The position numbers were made by a program, and so were the translations under genes. Shown piece after piece: positions 1 through 9,650 of a stretch of DNA of 64,000 nucleotides. The stretch comes from Gelria sp. Kuro-4 (GTDB taxonomy: Bacteria; Bacillota; DTU030; DUMP01). Numbering within the stretch: the stretch's first letter is position 1; every line of letters starts with the position of its first letter. The stretch is taken from NCBI RefSeq assembly GCF_019668485.1, contig NZ_AP024619.1, positions 1 through 64,000 of the forward strand, in the 5' to 3' direction. The notes beneath the pieces are model-generated. The model was given only the letters and a program-made list of their open reading frames with translations. It was not told where the DNA came from and did no database searches.

Positions 1-87
1 TACTTTAACTTCCCTGTTTCAGCACCAATCCTGGTATTCTGTTTTTTTGAAAACCATTGCCCCTCTCTAAAGTAATCGCTTGGCCTG

Positions 88-849
88 TTAATCTTTCTGG
101 TAGCCTAAGTTGCGGGAGATTGCCCGGGCGGCGTCCTTGACCAATTTTTTATAAACTTCCACCTTCTCTTCCGACAACCGGAATTGGGGCCCGGAGATGG
201 CCAGACTGGCGACGACCTGCCCGAGGGCATCCCGGACCGGGGCGACAATGGAATAAGCTCCTACTTCGCGCTCGCTCACGCTGTAGGCGCAGCCCTCATG
301 CCGGATTTCCGCCAGGTTGCGTTCCAGTAGCTCGGGGTCGGTGATGGTAAACGGGGTGTACTTCTCAAGCGGTTTTTCCAGCAAACGCTTGCGCAAGGAC
401 TCGGGAAGGTAAGCCAGGAGGACCTTGCCGGCCGCCCCGCAGTGCAGCGGTAAAGCTACGCCGGTAACGCTGGTCTTGGCCACGCTGAATTTGCTCTCCA
501 CCTTGGCCACGCAAAACCGTGCGTCCCCTTGAAGAACGTACAGCGCCACTTCTTCGCCGCAGGCATCCCGGAGTTCTTCCATAACCGGCAGCGCTGCCTG
601 GTTCAGGTTAAGCTGGCTGACAGCCATCTGCCCCCAGCGGTAGACCCTGGCCCCCAGGTGGTAGCGTCCGCTAAGGCCGTCCTTTTCCACGCAGTTCTTC
701 TTACGCAGGGTGGCTAGAATGCGTGACGCTGTGCTGGGTGTAAGACCTGTAAGCTCGCTGACCTCTTGAACGCTGAGCAGGGGCTTTTCGGTAGAAAAGC
801 AATCCAGTATGTCAATGGCTTTCTCTACGGCCTTGATGATCAAGTTCAT
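88..849 (-). CDS. IclR-family transcriptional regulator
   Basis: An N-terminal winged helix-turn-helix (roughly residues 1-65, with the AVEKAIDILDCF and LTPSTASRILATL segments) is followed by the IclR effector-binding domain, which contains the typical LPLHCGAAGKVLLA and SIVAPVRD stretches. IclR proteins bind small organic acids and control catabolic operons. I chose the ATG at 849 because homologues begin just before the VEKAIDIL motif and AAGGAG lies immediately upstream, though with short spacing; an in-frame GTG at 891 would add 14 residues. Two identical palindromes upstream (857-871 and 999-1013) are likely autoregulatory operators, one covering the ribosome binding site. The target genes are not identified; they may lie left of the window or in the catabolic island. 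Confidence 0.9.
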   Translation of the reverse strand: MNLIIKAVEKAIDILDCFSTEKPLLSVQEVSELTGLTPSTASRILATLRKKNCVEKDGLSGRYHLGARVYRWGQMAVSQLNLNQAALPVMEELRDACGEEVALYVLQGDARFCVAKVESKFSVAKTSVTGVALPLHCGAAGKVLLAYLPESLRKRLLEKPLEKYTPFTITDPELLERNLAEIRHEGCAYSVSEREVGAYSIVAPVRDALGQVVASLAISGPQFRLSEEKVEVYKKLVKDAARAISRNLGYQKD

Positions 850-856
850 CCGCTCC

Positions 857-871
857 TTGCATATTGTGCAA
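857..871. promoter_or_regulatory. Candidate IclR operator, copy 1
   Basis: TTGCATATTGTGCAA is a perfect inverted repeat (TTGCA, 5-base spacer, TGCAA). It is repeated exactly at 999-1013 and directly abuts the start of the IclR gene. Binding by IclR is inferred from position and symmetry. Confidence 0.55.
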
Positions 872-1344
872 TTTGTTTGCTCACTTTGCACAGATAAGTT
901 ATTCGGCGTCGATAATGAAAATCCTGCACACTCACGATAGATTTTTTACTTTTTTCTTTCCCTGCACCTTTTCTTTTTCGGGGATTTGCACCCTGGTATT
1001 GCATATTGTGCAACTCAGGATTAACTTGTGCGAGCAAGGCCAGCCCGTGTACCCTCGTTCAGCAGCAGCGAAAATGCGCCATGACCAGCGGCCGGGGGCG
1101 CTGCTAGAACTGACGGATGGGCGGGCGGTGCAAGTGATAAAGGGCAACCCGCACCACCCCTATCTGCCGGTGGTACGCGGGTTGCACCCGGGAGGAACGC
1201 TGGCGTGGAGCTGGATTTGCAGGCAGTGGAACCAGATGTTACGGGACCCCTCAGCGCGGAGAAAACCTGAGCAATGCTGATTGGACGGGTGGAAAACGCC
1301 GGCCGGCGTAGGAAGGGCCACGCGCACCTTTCCACGGGCGGCGC
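872..1344. other. Intergenic region upstream of the IclR gene, with a possible gene remnant
   Basis: No convincing gene is present. Besides the second palindrome, the plus strand at about 1092-1175 translates to a stretch containing LLELTDGRAVQVIKGNP and YLPVV. This resembles the short C-terminal tail common after HD-GYP domains. No HD domain or start precedes it in frame, so it may be a decayed fragment related to the adjacent HD-GYP gene. This is weak evidence. Confidence 0.3.
999..1013. promoter_or_regulatory. Candidate IclR operator, copy 2
   Basis: This is an exact second copy of the 15-bp palindrome TTGCATATTGTGCAA, 142 bp from the first. The pair could support cooperative binding and looping upstream of the IclR gene. 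Confidence 0.55.
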
Positions 1345-2562
1345 TTACCGGGCAAGGAAGGAAGCCGGAAGGTCCGGGTCGGCAGCCAGGATCCCAACAA
1401 CATCCGGATCCAGGGCACCCGAACGGGCCTGGTGCTCCAGGATGCGCTTCGTTTCGGTCCAGGGAAGGCCGGGGCGGTAGGGACGGTCCTCACTGAGGGC
1501 GGTGAAAACGTCCGCCACGGCAACGATGCGGGCGCCCAGGTCGAGCTCGGGCGCGGCCTTACGAAAGGGGTAGCCCTGGCCGTCCAAGCGTTCGTGGTGG
1601 TAGGCCGCCCATTCAACCAGGGGCCAACCCGCGAGGACGGGCTTGAGAAGCCAGTAGGTGTAGTAGGCGTGCTGCTTGATGGTGTTGAACTCGGCAGCGG
1701 TAAGTCTCCCCGGCTTCTCGAGGATGTCCTCGGGTACGGTAACCTTGCCCAGGTCGTGCAGCAGCCCGGCCGCCTGAAGTAGGTCGCACTGCTCCGGGGG
1801 AAGGCCCGCCTGCCGGCCGAGCCGGCAGGCGGCGGCAGCCACAGCGCGCGAGTGGGTGTAGGTAAAGTGGCTTTTGGCATCCACCACGCGGGCGAAAAGC
1901 CCGGCCAGCTCGAGGAGGTCGGTACCGCCGGCGGTGGACGCCGGGGAAGGAAGAAGTCGTAAGAGGTGCTCACTCAGCCAGGGAGAAGCGAGGTCCAGCC
2001 AAAAGCTCTCGCGCGCGGCCAGATCGTCCAAAAGAGCGACCAGGTCCGGATCGAAGATGGTGCCGGCGCCGGCGCGAACCTGCTCTAAAACAGCGCTGCG
2101 CTGCTCGAGCACCGGAACGCCGGGGCGGAGAAGCACGTCCACCCGGTCCACCAGGTGAATGATGCGGGCCGCCAGGGGGATGCGGTCCTGTGCGCAACCG
2201 GAGGGGTTGCCACCCAGCCAGCGGTCGTGGTGGGAAAGGATGATGGCCGGCGCAGTGCCCAGGCTGTGCACGCCGGCGGCGAATTCGGCCCCGCGGTGAC
2301 AGTGACCGGCGGGGTTCTCCACATCGAACTGGGCCAGGGCCAGCTTTTCGCGGAAGGTGACGGCCCCGGCGTCGTGGATAATGGCAGCCTTAAAGAGCTG
2401 GAGCAGATCCTCCGGGGTGAGGCCGGCAGCCCGACCGACCTCGAGGGCCATAAGGGCCACATGCTGGTGGTGGTTCAAAAGGCCGCCATGCGTGAAATCC
2501 AGGCCGTGCGATAAGCTGAGGAGCAATCTTACAAGGTCAACCCTAAGATCACGCAGGTCCAC
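1345..2562 (-). CDS. HD-GYP domain protein with two HD modules (c-di-GMP phosphodiesterase-like)
   Basis: The C-terminal half is a good HD-GYP domain: HSRAVAAAACRLG, then HDLGKVTVPEDILEKPGRL, then HHERLDGQGYP, then DVFTALSEDRPYR. The N-terminal half is a second, degenerate HD module (NHHQHVALMAL, IIHDAG, LSHHDRWLGGNP). HD-GYP proteins hydrolyse cyclic di-GMP with a bi- or trinuclear metal centre, linking second-messenger level to motility or surface behaviour. The start is placed at GTG 2562 because GAGGAGG lies 9 bases before it; an ATG at 2640 has no ribosome binding site. The protein has 405 residues and no transmembrane segment. It follows rplL on the same strand after a terminator, so it is probably a separate transcription unit. 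Confidence 0.85.
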   Translation of the reverse strand: MDLRDLRVDLVRLLLSLSHGLDFTHGGLLNHHQHVALMALEVGRAAGLTPEDLLQLFKAAIIHDAGAVTFREKLALAQFDVENPAGHCHRGAEFAAGVHSLGTAPAIILSHHDRWLGGNPSGCAQDRIPLAARIIHLVDRVDVLLRPGVPVLEQRSAVLEQVRAGAGTIFDPDLVALLDDLAARESFWLDLASPWLSEHLLRLLPSPASTAGGTDLLELAGLFARVVDAKSHFTYTHSRAVAAAACRLGRQAGLPPEQCDLLQAAGLLHDLGKVTVPEDILEKPGRLTAAEFNTIKQHAYYTYWLLKPVLAGWPLVEWAAYHHERLDGQGYPFRKAAPELDLGARIVAVADVFTALSEDRPYRPGLPWTETKRILEHQARSGALDPDVVGILAADPDLPASFLAR

Positions 2563-2660
2563 AGCGCAAAGCCTCCTCTGCCGGCTTCTTCGTGAGGAAG
2601 AAGCAGCACCAATCTCTGACGGCTGGCTACAGTATACCATAAACTGCCACTGTCTGGTCG

Positions 2661-2690
2661 AAGAAAAAAGCCCGGGCTTCCCGGGCTTCT
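2661..2690 (-). terminator. Rho-independent terminator after rplL
   Basis: The sequence GAAGCCCGGGAAGCCCGGGC (minus strand) folds on itself and is followed by TTTTTTCTT. It ends the ribosomal-protein operon, so read-through into an rpoB gene is not expected here. Confidence 0.8.
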
Positions 2691-2705
2691 CTTTACGGAG
2701 AATGG

Positions 2706-3089
2706 TTACTTTACTTCGACTTCGGCGCCGGCTTCGGCGAGCTTGGCCTTGATGGCCTCGGCGTCTTCCTTGCTGACCTTCTCTTTAACCGGTTTGGGTG
2801 CACCGTCTACGAGGTCCTTGGCCTCTTTGAGGCCGAGGCCGGTGATCTCGCGCACGACCTTGATCACCTGGATCTTCTTGTCGCCGGCGGCCTTAAGGAT
2901 GACATCAAACTCGGTCTTCTCCTCTTCCGCCGGCGCAGCAGCGGCAGCACCGCCGGCTGCCGGAGCGGCGGCGACGGCTACGGGAGCGGCAGCGGAAACG
3001 CCGAATTCCTCTTCCAGGGCCTTGACGAGTTCGGAAAGCTCGAGCACGGTCATGCCTTTGATGGCCTCAATGAGTTCTTCTTTCGTCAC
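2706..3089 (-). CDS. rplL: 50S ribosomal protein L7/L12
   Basis: This 127-residue protein has the N-terminal dimerisation helix ([20 protein letters not shown]), the Ala/Pro/Gly hinge (about residues 37-60) and the globular domain with [20 protein letters not shown] and [11 protein letters not shown]7/L12 forms the ribosomal stalk that recruits translational GTPases such as the EF-Tu encoded nearby. The start is GTG 3089, with AAGGAGGG seven bases upstream; an upstream in-frame ATG at 3113 overlaps that site and is rejected. It is the last gene of the operon. In most bacteria rpoB follows rplL; here a terminator and an unrelated gene do. Confidence 0.98.
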   Translation of the reverse strand: MTKEELIEAIKGMTVLELSELVKALEEEFGVSAAAPVAVAAAPAAGGAAAAAPAEEEKTEFDVILKAAGDKKIQVIKVVREITGLGLKEAKDLVDGAPKPVKEKVSKEDAEAIKAKLAEAGAEVEVK

Positions 3090-3163
3090 GTCGGTACCCT
3101 CCTTGTTTTTCAAGCGAATTTGCGGGGTAAGCGGGCGCGCTGCAGCACGGCGCCGGGCGGCTG

Positions 3164-3691
3164 CTAGCCGGCCGCGGCTTCTTTTTGCCTGCGAACGGCA
3201 TCCAGCGCGTAAACCAGGTTACGCTGCGGGCCGCTGAGCACCGTGACCAAACCACGGATGGGGCCCTGCAGCACACCCAGGAGCTGGGCAATGAGCACCT
3301 CGCGCGGCGGGAGTTCCGCCAGGGCTTTAACGCCGGCGGCGTCGATCACCTTGTTCTCAAGTACACCGGCCTTTATCTCCAAGGCCTTGTGCGTCTTCGC
3401 GAAGTCGCTCAGGATTTTTGCCGGAGCCACCGGGTCGTTGTAGGAAAAGGCCAGGCCGGTGGGTCCGGGGAGATACGCATCGAGCCCGCCGCCCACAAAG
3501 TCCTGGACCGCCAGGCGGGTAAGGGTGTTCTTGGCCACCTTGTACTCCAGCCCGGCTTCGCGCAGCTTCTTCCTCAGCTCGGTCATCTCGGCAACGGTGA
3601 GGCCGCGGTAATTGGTGAGCACCACAGCCTGGGCGCGGCTGAACTTTTCCTTAAGCTCGGCCACGGTTGCCTCTTTTTCCGGTCGCGCCAT
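3164..3691 (-). CDS. rplJ: 50S ribosomal protein L10
   Basis: The 175-residue protein starts [17 protein letters not shown] and contains [23 protein letters not shown] and the [17 protein letters not shown] segment of the L10 family. L10 anchors L7/L12 dimers to the ribosome and, with L12, represses its own operon by binding the leader RNA. The ATG at 3691 has GGAGGTG five bases upstream. rplL follows 74 bases downstream. Confidence 0.97.
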   Translation of the reverse strand: MARPEKEATVAELKEKFSRAQAVVLTNYRGLTVAEMTELRKKLREAGLEYKVAKNTLTRLAVQDFVGGGLDAYLPGPTGLAFSYNDPVAPAKILSDFAKTHKALEIKAGVLENKVIDAAGVKALAELPPREVLIAQLLGVLQGPIRGLVTVLSGPQRNLVYALDAVRRQKEAAAG

Positions 3692-3860
3692 GAATTCACC
3701 TCCCTCCCCGGGGTAATGGAAGAAGGGGCCTTCCGCCATAGACCGGAAGGCCCCTTCTACTCACCAAGGGGTCCGTCTTCACCTCGGCAGGCGGCATGCG
3801 CCATTAAGCTTAAGCACCTGCTGTCTACGGCTCAACAGGATTATTCGGTTGGCCGGGCCG
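3692..3860 (-). promoter_or_regulatory. L10-type leader of rplJL
   Basis: The 169-base gap between rplA and rplJ contains a perfect 15-bp inverted repeat, AGAAGGGGCCTTCCG and its complement, at 3721-3758 with an 8-base loop, just upstream of the rplJ ribosome binding site. Position and structure fit the L10 leader through which L10(L12)4 autoregulates rplJL in Firmicutes, possibly as an attenuator. The kink-turn element itself was not verified. Confidence 0.6.
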
Positions 3861-4565
3861 CTACTCCTTTACCGGGGCCAGCGGCCGCAGCGGGTTGATG
3901 CGGATGCCGGGGCCCATGCTGGTCGAGAGCGAGACGCTCCTGACGTACTGGCCCTTCGCCGCCGCGGGCTTGGCGCGGATGATGGCATCCATAAGGGCGT
4001 TGTAGTTTTCGACGAGCTGCTCCTTGGTGAAGGAAAGCTTCCCGATGGGCACGTGCACGATACTGGTTTTGTCCACGCGGTACTCCACCTTACCGCGCTG
4101 GATGTCCTTTACCGCCTGGCCGACGTCCATGGTAACAGTGCCGGCTTTGGGGTTCGGCATCAGGCCCTTGGGGCCCAGAATGCGGCCCAGTTTGCCCACC
4201 ACACCCATCATGTCCGGGGTGGCAACGGCCACGTCGAAATCCGTCCAGCCGCCCTGGATTTTCTCGGCGATCTCCTCGGCCCCCACCATGTAGGCGCCGG
4301 CCTCCTCAGCTTCCTTGGCCTTTTCGCCCTTGGCGAAGACGAGGACACGTACCTTTTTGCCCGTACCGTTGGGTAGAACCACAGCGCCGCGGACTTGCTG
4401 GTCCGCGTGGCGGGGATCGACACCCAGGCGGACGGCGACTTCCACTGTCTCGTCAAACTTGGCGGGTTGGAACTGTTTGAGGATGTCAAAGGCTTCAGCG
4501 GCCTCGTACTGACGTCCCTTTTCAATAAGGGCGGCGGCGGCGCGGTAGCGCTTGCCGTGTTTCAT
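3861..4565 (-). CDS. rplA: 50S ribosomal protein L1
   Basis: The 234-residue protein begins [16 protein letters not shown] and shows the L1 signature [15 protein letters not shown] plus [21 protein letters not shown]1 binds 23S rRNA at the L1 stalk and helps release deacylated tRNA; it also binds its own mRNA in many bacteria. It sits between rplK (61 bases upstream) and the rplJ leader in the usual order. Confidence 0.98.
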   Translation of the reverse strand: MKHGKRYRAAAALIEKGRQYEAAEAFDILKQFQPAKFDETVEVAVRLGVDPRHADQQVRGAVVLPNGTGKKVRVLVFAKGEKAKEAEEAGAYMVGAEEIAEKIQGGWTDFDVAVATPDMMGVVGKLGRILGPKGLMPNPKAGTVTMDVGQAVKDIQRGKVEYRVDKTSIVHVPIGKLSFTKEQLVENYNALMDAIIRAKPAAAKGQYVRSVSLSTSMGPGIRINPLRPLAPVKE

Positions 4566-4626
4566 TGGGCATTCCTCCTTGTGGTGTTAGCGGATTGCTC
4601 CTCCCACTGGGCGCTGAAGCGCGCCT

Positions 4627-5052
4627 CTACTTTACAACTTCGATACCCATGCTGCGCGCGGTGCCGGCGATCATGCGCATGGCCGCCTCGACGCTGGCAG
4701 CATTGAGATCCTGCATCTTGAGTTCGGCGATCTCGCGGACCTTGGCCTCGCTCACCTTGCCAACCTTCTTACGGTTCGGCTCGCCGGAGCCGCTCTCCAG
4801 ACCGGCCGCCTTCTTAAGGAGCACCGCCGCCGGCGGGGTCTTGCAGACGAAGGTGAAGGAGCGGTCCTCGTAAATGGTGATCTCGGCCGGGATGATCATC
4901 CCTACCTGGTTGGCCGTCCGGGCGTTGAACTCCTTCACGAAGGCCATAATGTTCACGCCGTGCTGGCCGAGGGCCGGGCCGACCGGCGGCGCCGGGGTGG
5001 CCTTGCCGGCGGGGATTTGCAGCTTAACTATAGCCATAACTTTTTTTGCCAA
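4627..5052 (-). CDS. rplK: 50S ribosomal protein L11
   Basis: The family is recognised from [20 protein letters not shown] and [12 protein letters not shown]. The true start is TTG at 5052 ([16 protein letters not shown]), with AGGAGGTG six bases upstream, giving 141 residues, exactly the normal L11 length. L11 contacts the GTPase-associated centre of 23S rRNA. Confidence 0.98.
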   Translation of the reverse strand: MAKKVMAIVKLQIPAGKATPAPPVGPALGQHGVNIMAFVKEFNARTANQVGMIIPAEITIYEDRSFTFVCKTPPAAVLLKKAAGLESGSGEPNRKKVGKVSEAKVREIAELKMQDLNAASVEAAMRMIAGTARSMGIEVVK

Positions 5053-5078
5053 CGGTAACACCTCCTAACCCTGTTCGG

Positions 5079-5624
5079 TCACATCTTCTTCAGCTGCACA
5101 AAGTCCAGCTCGAGGGGGGTGTCGCGCCCAAAAAGGGAAATACGCACCTTGGCCTTACCCTTGTCCGGGTAGACCTCTTCCACCGTGCCGACAAAGCTCT
5201 CGAAGGGGCCGCTCGTGACGCGCACGCTTTCGCCCGGCCTCAGCTCCACACGGGGCCGGGCTTCTTCGATCCCCATCTGCCGGAGGATGGTGTGGGCCTC
5301 GTAGTCCCTGAGCGGCACGGGCTTGGACCCCGGCCCGACGAAGCCGGTTACCCCCGGCGTGTTGCGCACCACGTACCAGGAGTCGTCGCCCATGATCATT
5401 TCCACCAGGACGTAGCCCGGGAAAACTTTTTTCTTGGTGAGCTTTTTCTTGCCGTCTTTTACCTCGATTTCGTCTTCCATAGGCACCAGGACGCGGAAGA
5501 TTTTGTCCTGCATCCCCATGGACTCGACGCGCTTTTCGAGGTTGGTCTTTACTTTGTTCTCATAACCGGAGTACGTGTGCACCACGTACCACTTGCGCTC
5601 AACGCTCTGGGCATTGACAGCCAA
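5079..5624 (-). CDS. nusG: Transcription termination/antitermination protein NusG
   Basis: The N-terminal NGN domain (KWYVVHTYSGYENKVKTNLE, VFPGYVLVEM, SWYVVRNTPGVTGFVG) is followed by a KOW domain (GESVRVTSGPFESFVGTVEEV). NusG clamps RNA polymerase and couples it to ribosomes or Rho. The length (181 residues) is normal. It begins with TTG at 5624. secE lies 22 bases upstream, the standard secE-nusG-rplK arrangement. Confidence 0.98.
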   Translation of the reverse strand: MAVNAQSVERKWYVVHTYSGYENKVKTNLEKRVESMGMQDKIFRVLVPMEDEIEVKDGKKKLTKKKVFPGYVLVEMIMGDDSWYVVRNTPGVTGFVGPGSKPVPLRDYEAHTILRQMGIEEARPRVELRPGESVRVTSGPFESFVGTVEEVYPDKGKAKVRISLFGRDTPLELDFVQLKKM

Positions 5625-5646
5625 TATATCCCACCCCCGGAGCCCG

Positions 5647-5865
5647 CTACTTGATTATCAAGAGGAGCAACTGGGAGATGGCCGAATCCACCACCCAGAT
5701 GAGAGCAGAAACGAGAAGCACAGAGACAATCACCACGCCGGTGTAGGTAACGATTTCCGAGCGGTTGGGCCAGATTACCTTGCCCAGCTCGGCACGCACC
5801 TCACGAAAGAAACGGGCCATGCGCTGGCCCCAGGCAGTTACCTTTCCTGTTGCGGCTTCAGCCAT
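5647..5865 (-). CDS. secE: Preprotein translocase subunit SecE
   Basis: This is a short (72-residue) single-spanning SecE: an amphipathic FFREVRAELGKVIWPNRSEIVTYT segment is followed by one transmembrane helix (VVIVSVLLVSALIWVVDSAI). SecE stabilises SecY in the membrane. It lies between rpmG and nusG, as usual. Confidence 0.97.
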   Translation of the reverse strand: MAEAATGKVTAWGQRMARFFREVRAELGKVIWPNRSEIVTYTGVVIVSVLLVSALIWVVDSAISQLLLLIIK

Positions 5866-5899
5866 AGTCTCACACCTTCCGGGGCCACGCGGCCCGAAG

Positions 5900-6049
5900 C
5901 TACTTGGTTTCTCGATGCAGTGTGTGGTGCTTGCAGGTAGGGCAGTACTTCTTAAGCTCCATGCGGCCGGACATGGTCTTTTTGTTCTTCGTGGTGGTAT
6001 AGTTACGCTGCTTGCAGTCGGTGCAAGCCAGGGTTACTGTCACGCGCAC
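5900..6049 (-). CDS. rpmG: 50S ribosomal protein L33
   Basis: This 49-residue protein has the L33 pattern [19 protein letters not shown] and [19 protein letters not shown], with two CxxC zinc-binding pairs, so it is the Cys-containing, zinc-binding form. The start is GTG 6049, with GGAGGTG seven bases upstream. It lies between tuf and secE, the common Firmicute order. Confidence 0.95.
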   Translation of the reverse strand: MRVTVTLACTDCKQRNYTTTKNKKTMSGRMELKKYCPTCKHHTLHRETK

Positions 6050-6215
6050 GCTTCAACACCTCCCCGGGACTCTTGCCCCTTAACCGTCACTAATCCAATC
6101 TATCACAGATGTACGCTATTTGTCAACCAGCCTGGGCGTTTCGCGCTGCATGTACCGCTTAAGCGGAGTCAAGCGAACGGCCCGCGCCTCCCGGGGATGG
6201 GGAAGCTCCCCAGGT

Positions 6216-7418
<1,203 letters not shown>

Positions 7419-7570
7419 GTTCTTGCCTCCTTACAAAGGAAAACCTCTGGCCCGGTCTCCCGGCCGGCCAGTCTTAGTCTGGAAGTAGCATTCTACAGAG
7501 TTCGTCCGATTTCCTCTTAAGTATACCCGCAAATTGCAAAAAATAATAGCAATGTTTTCCTGGCCCGGTT

Positions 7571-7626
7571 AACAAAAAAGCCGGCGAACGTGAGCCGGGT
7601 ACTGCTCCCGTCGCGCCGGCTTTCTT
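7571..7626 (-). terminator. Terminator at the end of the catabolic island
   Basis: AAAGCCGGCG (7577-7586) pairs with CGCCGGCTTT (7614-7623); read on the minus strand it is followed by a T run. It terminates transcription of the metallolyase gene before the tuf promoter region (7419-7570). Confidence 0.75.
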
Positions 7627-7636
7627 TGTACGCTTC

Positions 7637-8839
7637 TTAAAGCAGGTCGGCAAACTCCTCCAGGCTGAGGAGCCCACCCTTCTCAAACGACTTGGCCTTG
7701 ACACGCTCCACCAGTCCGCGTTTTTCCTCTTCCGTGGCTGTCCTGCCGAGCGCTGCCAGGGCAAGGTTGATATTCGGAACGCCGGAATTCTTCCCCAGCA
7801 CAACCTCGGTTCGGTTCTGGCCGACCAGATCCGCTCTGAAAGGGGCAATCTCCGTCGGTAACTCCAAACCACAGTTCTCATACCAACCGGCTACAATCCC
7901 GGATTCAATCTGTCCGATGGTATCACCGATGATAGGATGGTTGGGCCTCAGCGGCATGTGCGCAATTTCGCGCAGGTACTTGGCCAACGGGTACATTTTT
8001 TCTGTCTTAATCCCCAGGTCCACGCCGTACATGGTGAGGAGCGACAGAACCAGCGGCTCGTAAGGAGCATTGCCCGCCCGCTCACCTGTACCGGCAACGG
8101 TGGTATGGGCCACATCCGCCCCCGCCGCCAGGGCCATCAGGGTGTTCGCCGCCCCCATCCCGAAATCGTCGTGGAAGTGCACCTCTATCGGCTTGGCAAT
8201 CCGCTCTTTGACCTTCCTCACCAGCCAGGGCACAGCGTGCGGCGAAATACCGCCGAAGGTGTCCACCAACACAAGCGCGTCCATGTGCCCTTCGGTGGAA
8301 ATCTTCTCGATCAGATCAAGGAACCAGTTGATATCGGCGCGGCTGGCATCAATGGGGAAGTAAACCGTGTAAAGGCCGTTCTCTTTGGCAAACTGCGTAG
8401 CTTCAATGGAGAGCTCTACGGCCTTCTCCAGCGGCCAACGATAAGCCTCCCTGATAAGATGCTCGCTGGACGGAATCTCAATGACGATGTTCTTGACACC
8501 ACAGTCCACCGCGCGGGCCACATCGTCCTTCATGCAGCGGCAGAAGGCGAAGATCTCCGCCGGCAGGTTGCGCTTGACAATCTCGGTGACGGCGGCGGCG
8601 TCCGATGCGGACACAGCCGGCATACCCGCTTCAATCCGGTGCACACCCATCTCCGCCAGCTTTTCAGCCAGAGCTACTTTCTGATCTTTAGAGAAAACCA
8701 GGCCCGCCTGCTGTTCCCCATCGCGCAGGGTGACGTCGTGAATCTTAATCTGCTTTTTAAAGTTAAGGCCGGCGGTCACTTCGGGAAGATAGTTCCACGG
8801 GCTGACAAACCAGCGGTCGGTCTTCCAGGGTTCACTCAT
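7637..8839 (-). CDS. DRE-TIM metallolyase family protein (isopropylmalate/homocitrate synthase-like)
   Basis: This is a TIM-barrel acyltransferase/lyase of the HMG-CoA lyase-like family. The metal and catalytic motifs are visible: HDVTLRDGEQ (34-43), RIEAGMPA (about 68-75), HFHDDFG (221-227) and GTGERAGNAP (250-259). Members condense acetyl-CoA with a 2-oxo acid or cleave the reverse product. The first motif differs from the usual FDTTLRDGEQ of leucine-pathway enzymes, and the leuA regulatory C-terminal domain is absent (400 residues in all), so a catabolic or dedicated condensing role is more likely than leucine synthesis. The ATG at 8839 has GGAGG nine bases upstream. It follows the GntR regulator at 23 bases and is probably co-transcribed. 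Confidence 0.75.
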   Translation of the reverse strand: MSEPWKTDRWFVSPWNYLPEVTAGLNFKKQIKIHDVTLRDGEQQAGLVFSKDQKVALAEKLAEMGVHRIEAGMPAVSASDAAAVTEIVKRNLPAEIFAFCRCMKDDVARAVDCGVKNIVIEIPSSEHLIREAYRWPLEKAVELSIEATQFAKENGLYTVYFPIDASRADINWFLDLIEKISTEGHMDALVLVDTFGGISPHAVPWLVRKVKERIAKPIEVHFHDDFGMGAANTLMALAAGADVAHTTVAGTGERAGNAPYEPLVLSLLTMYGVDLGIKTEKMYPLAKYLREIAHMPLRPNHPIIGDTIGQIESGIVAGWYENCGLELPTEIAPFRADLVGQNRTEVVLGKNSGVPNINLALAALGRTATEEEKRGLVERVKAKSFEKGGLLSLEEFADLL

Positions 8840-8862
8840 GTATAGCAACCTCCCTAGCAGTC

Positions 8863-9579
8863 TCAGTCGGTCCTACCGGTCTCTGAACGTTCATACACAG
8901 CCAGCACCACTTCTTGCACGTCCTGTAGGTGCTTCTCCATTGCAGCAGCAGCGCCCTCGCCGTCCTGACGGACCAGGGCCTCGTAGACCGCCTTGTGAAA
9001 TTGGAAAGAGCGCTGGGGAGCCCCCGCTACGGCCACTACCTTTCTTTGCACTTCCATAAGCAGATCGCGCACGGTTTCGAGCACGTCGGCCATGATGTCA
9101 TTCTTGGCGGCCTTAGCTACCATGAGGTGGAAGGCATAGTCTTCGCGGATGAACACCTGATGCGTGCCCAGTGATTGCTCCATGCGGAACAGGCAGTGCC
9201 GCAGGTCCGTCAGATCATCGGAGGTGGCCCGTTTAGCCGCCAGCCGTACAAGCGCCACTTCCAGCAAACGGCGCGCCTCGCACAGTTCAATGATCTGACT
9301 CTTTTTCATCAGCAGCTTAGCGCTGACTGATCCGCGGAACACAGTCCCAACGTCCTCGTTAAGAAAAGTGCCTTCTCCAGGGCGCACCGCCACCAGGCCC
9401 ATCAAACTGAGCGCACGCACAGCTTCACGGACGCTCGCACGGCTCACCGACAGTTGCTCGGCCAGTTCGCGTTCCGCAGGTAACCGGTCGCCCGGCTTAA
9501 GCGTGCCTTCGCGCACCAAGCCCTTTATTTGGTCGATTATCTCTTCCGCCACCGTTCGCTTCTGTACCGGCCGTAGCAT
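8863..9579 (-). CDS. GntR/FadR-family transcriptional regulator (FCD domain)
   Basis: The N-terminal winged helix (AEEIIDQIKGLVREGTLKPG, DRLPAERELAEQLSVSRASV, REAVRALSLMGLVAVRPGEG) is classic GntR. The C-terminal all-helical part (CEARRLLEVALVRLAAKR and onwards) is an FCD effector domain, typical of regulators of organic-acid and sugar-acid catabolism. ATG 9579 with AAGGTGAG upstream is preferred, giving 238 residues. The long TGGT-CTG-ACCA palindrome upstream of dctP (18,818-18,848) matches the FadR-type operator pattern, so this is the likely regulator of the island. Confidence 0.88.
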   Translation of the reverse strand: MLRPVQKRTVAEEIIDQIKGLVREGTLKPGDRLPAERELAEQLSVSRASVREAVRALSLMGLVAVRPGEGTFLNEDVGTVFRGSVSAKLLMKKSQIIELCEARRLLEVALVRLAAKRATSDDLTDLRHCLFRMEQSLGTHQVFIREDYAFHLMVAKAAKNDIMADVLETVRDLLMEVQRKVVAVAGAPQRSFQFHKAVYEALVRQDGEGAAAAMEKHLQDVQEVVLAVYERSETGRTD

Positions 9580-9650
9580 CGTTCTCACCTTCACCAACTA
9601 CCCTTTTAACATACCTAATTAGACTTTCCTTCCAGAGATTCCTGCCCTCT

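Noticed and set aside
864-1280. Plus-strand frame upstream of the IclR gene as a gene
   Set aside because: No ribosome binding site, composition not protein-like except for a short segment reported as a possible remnant.
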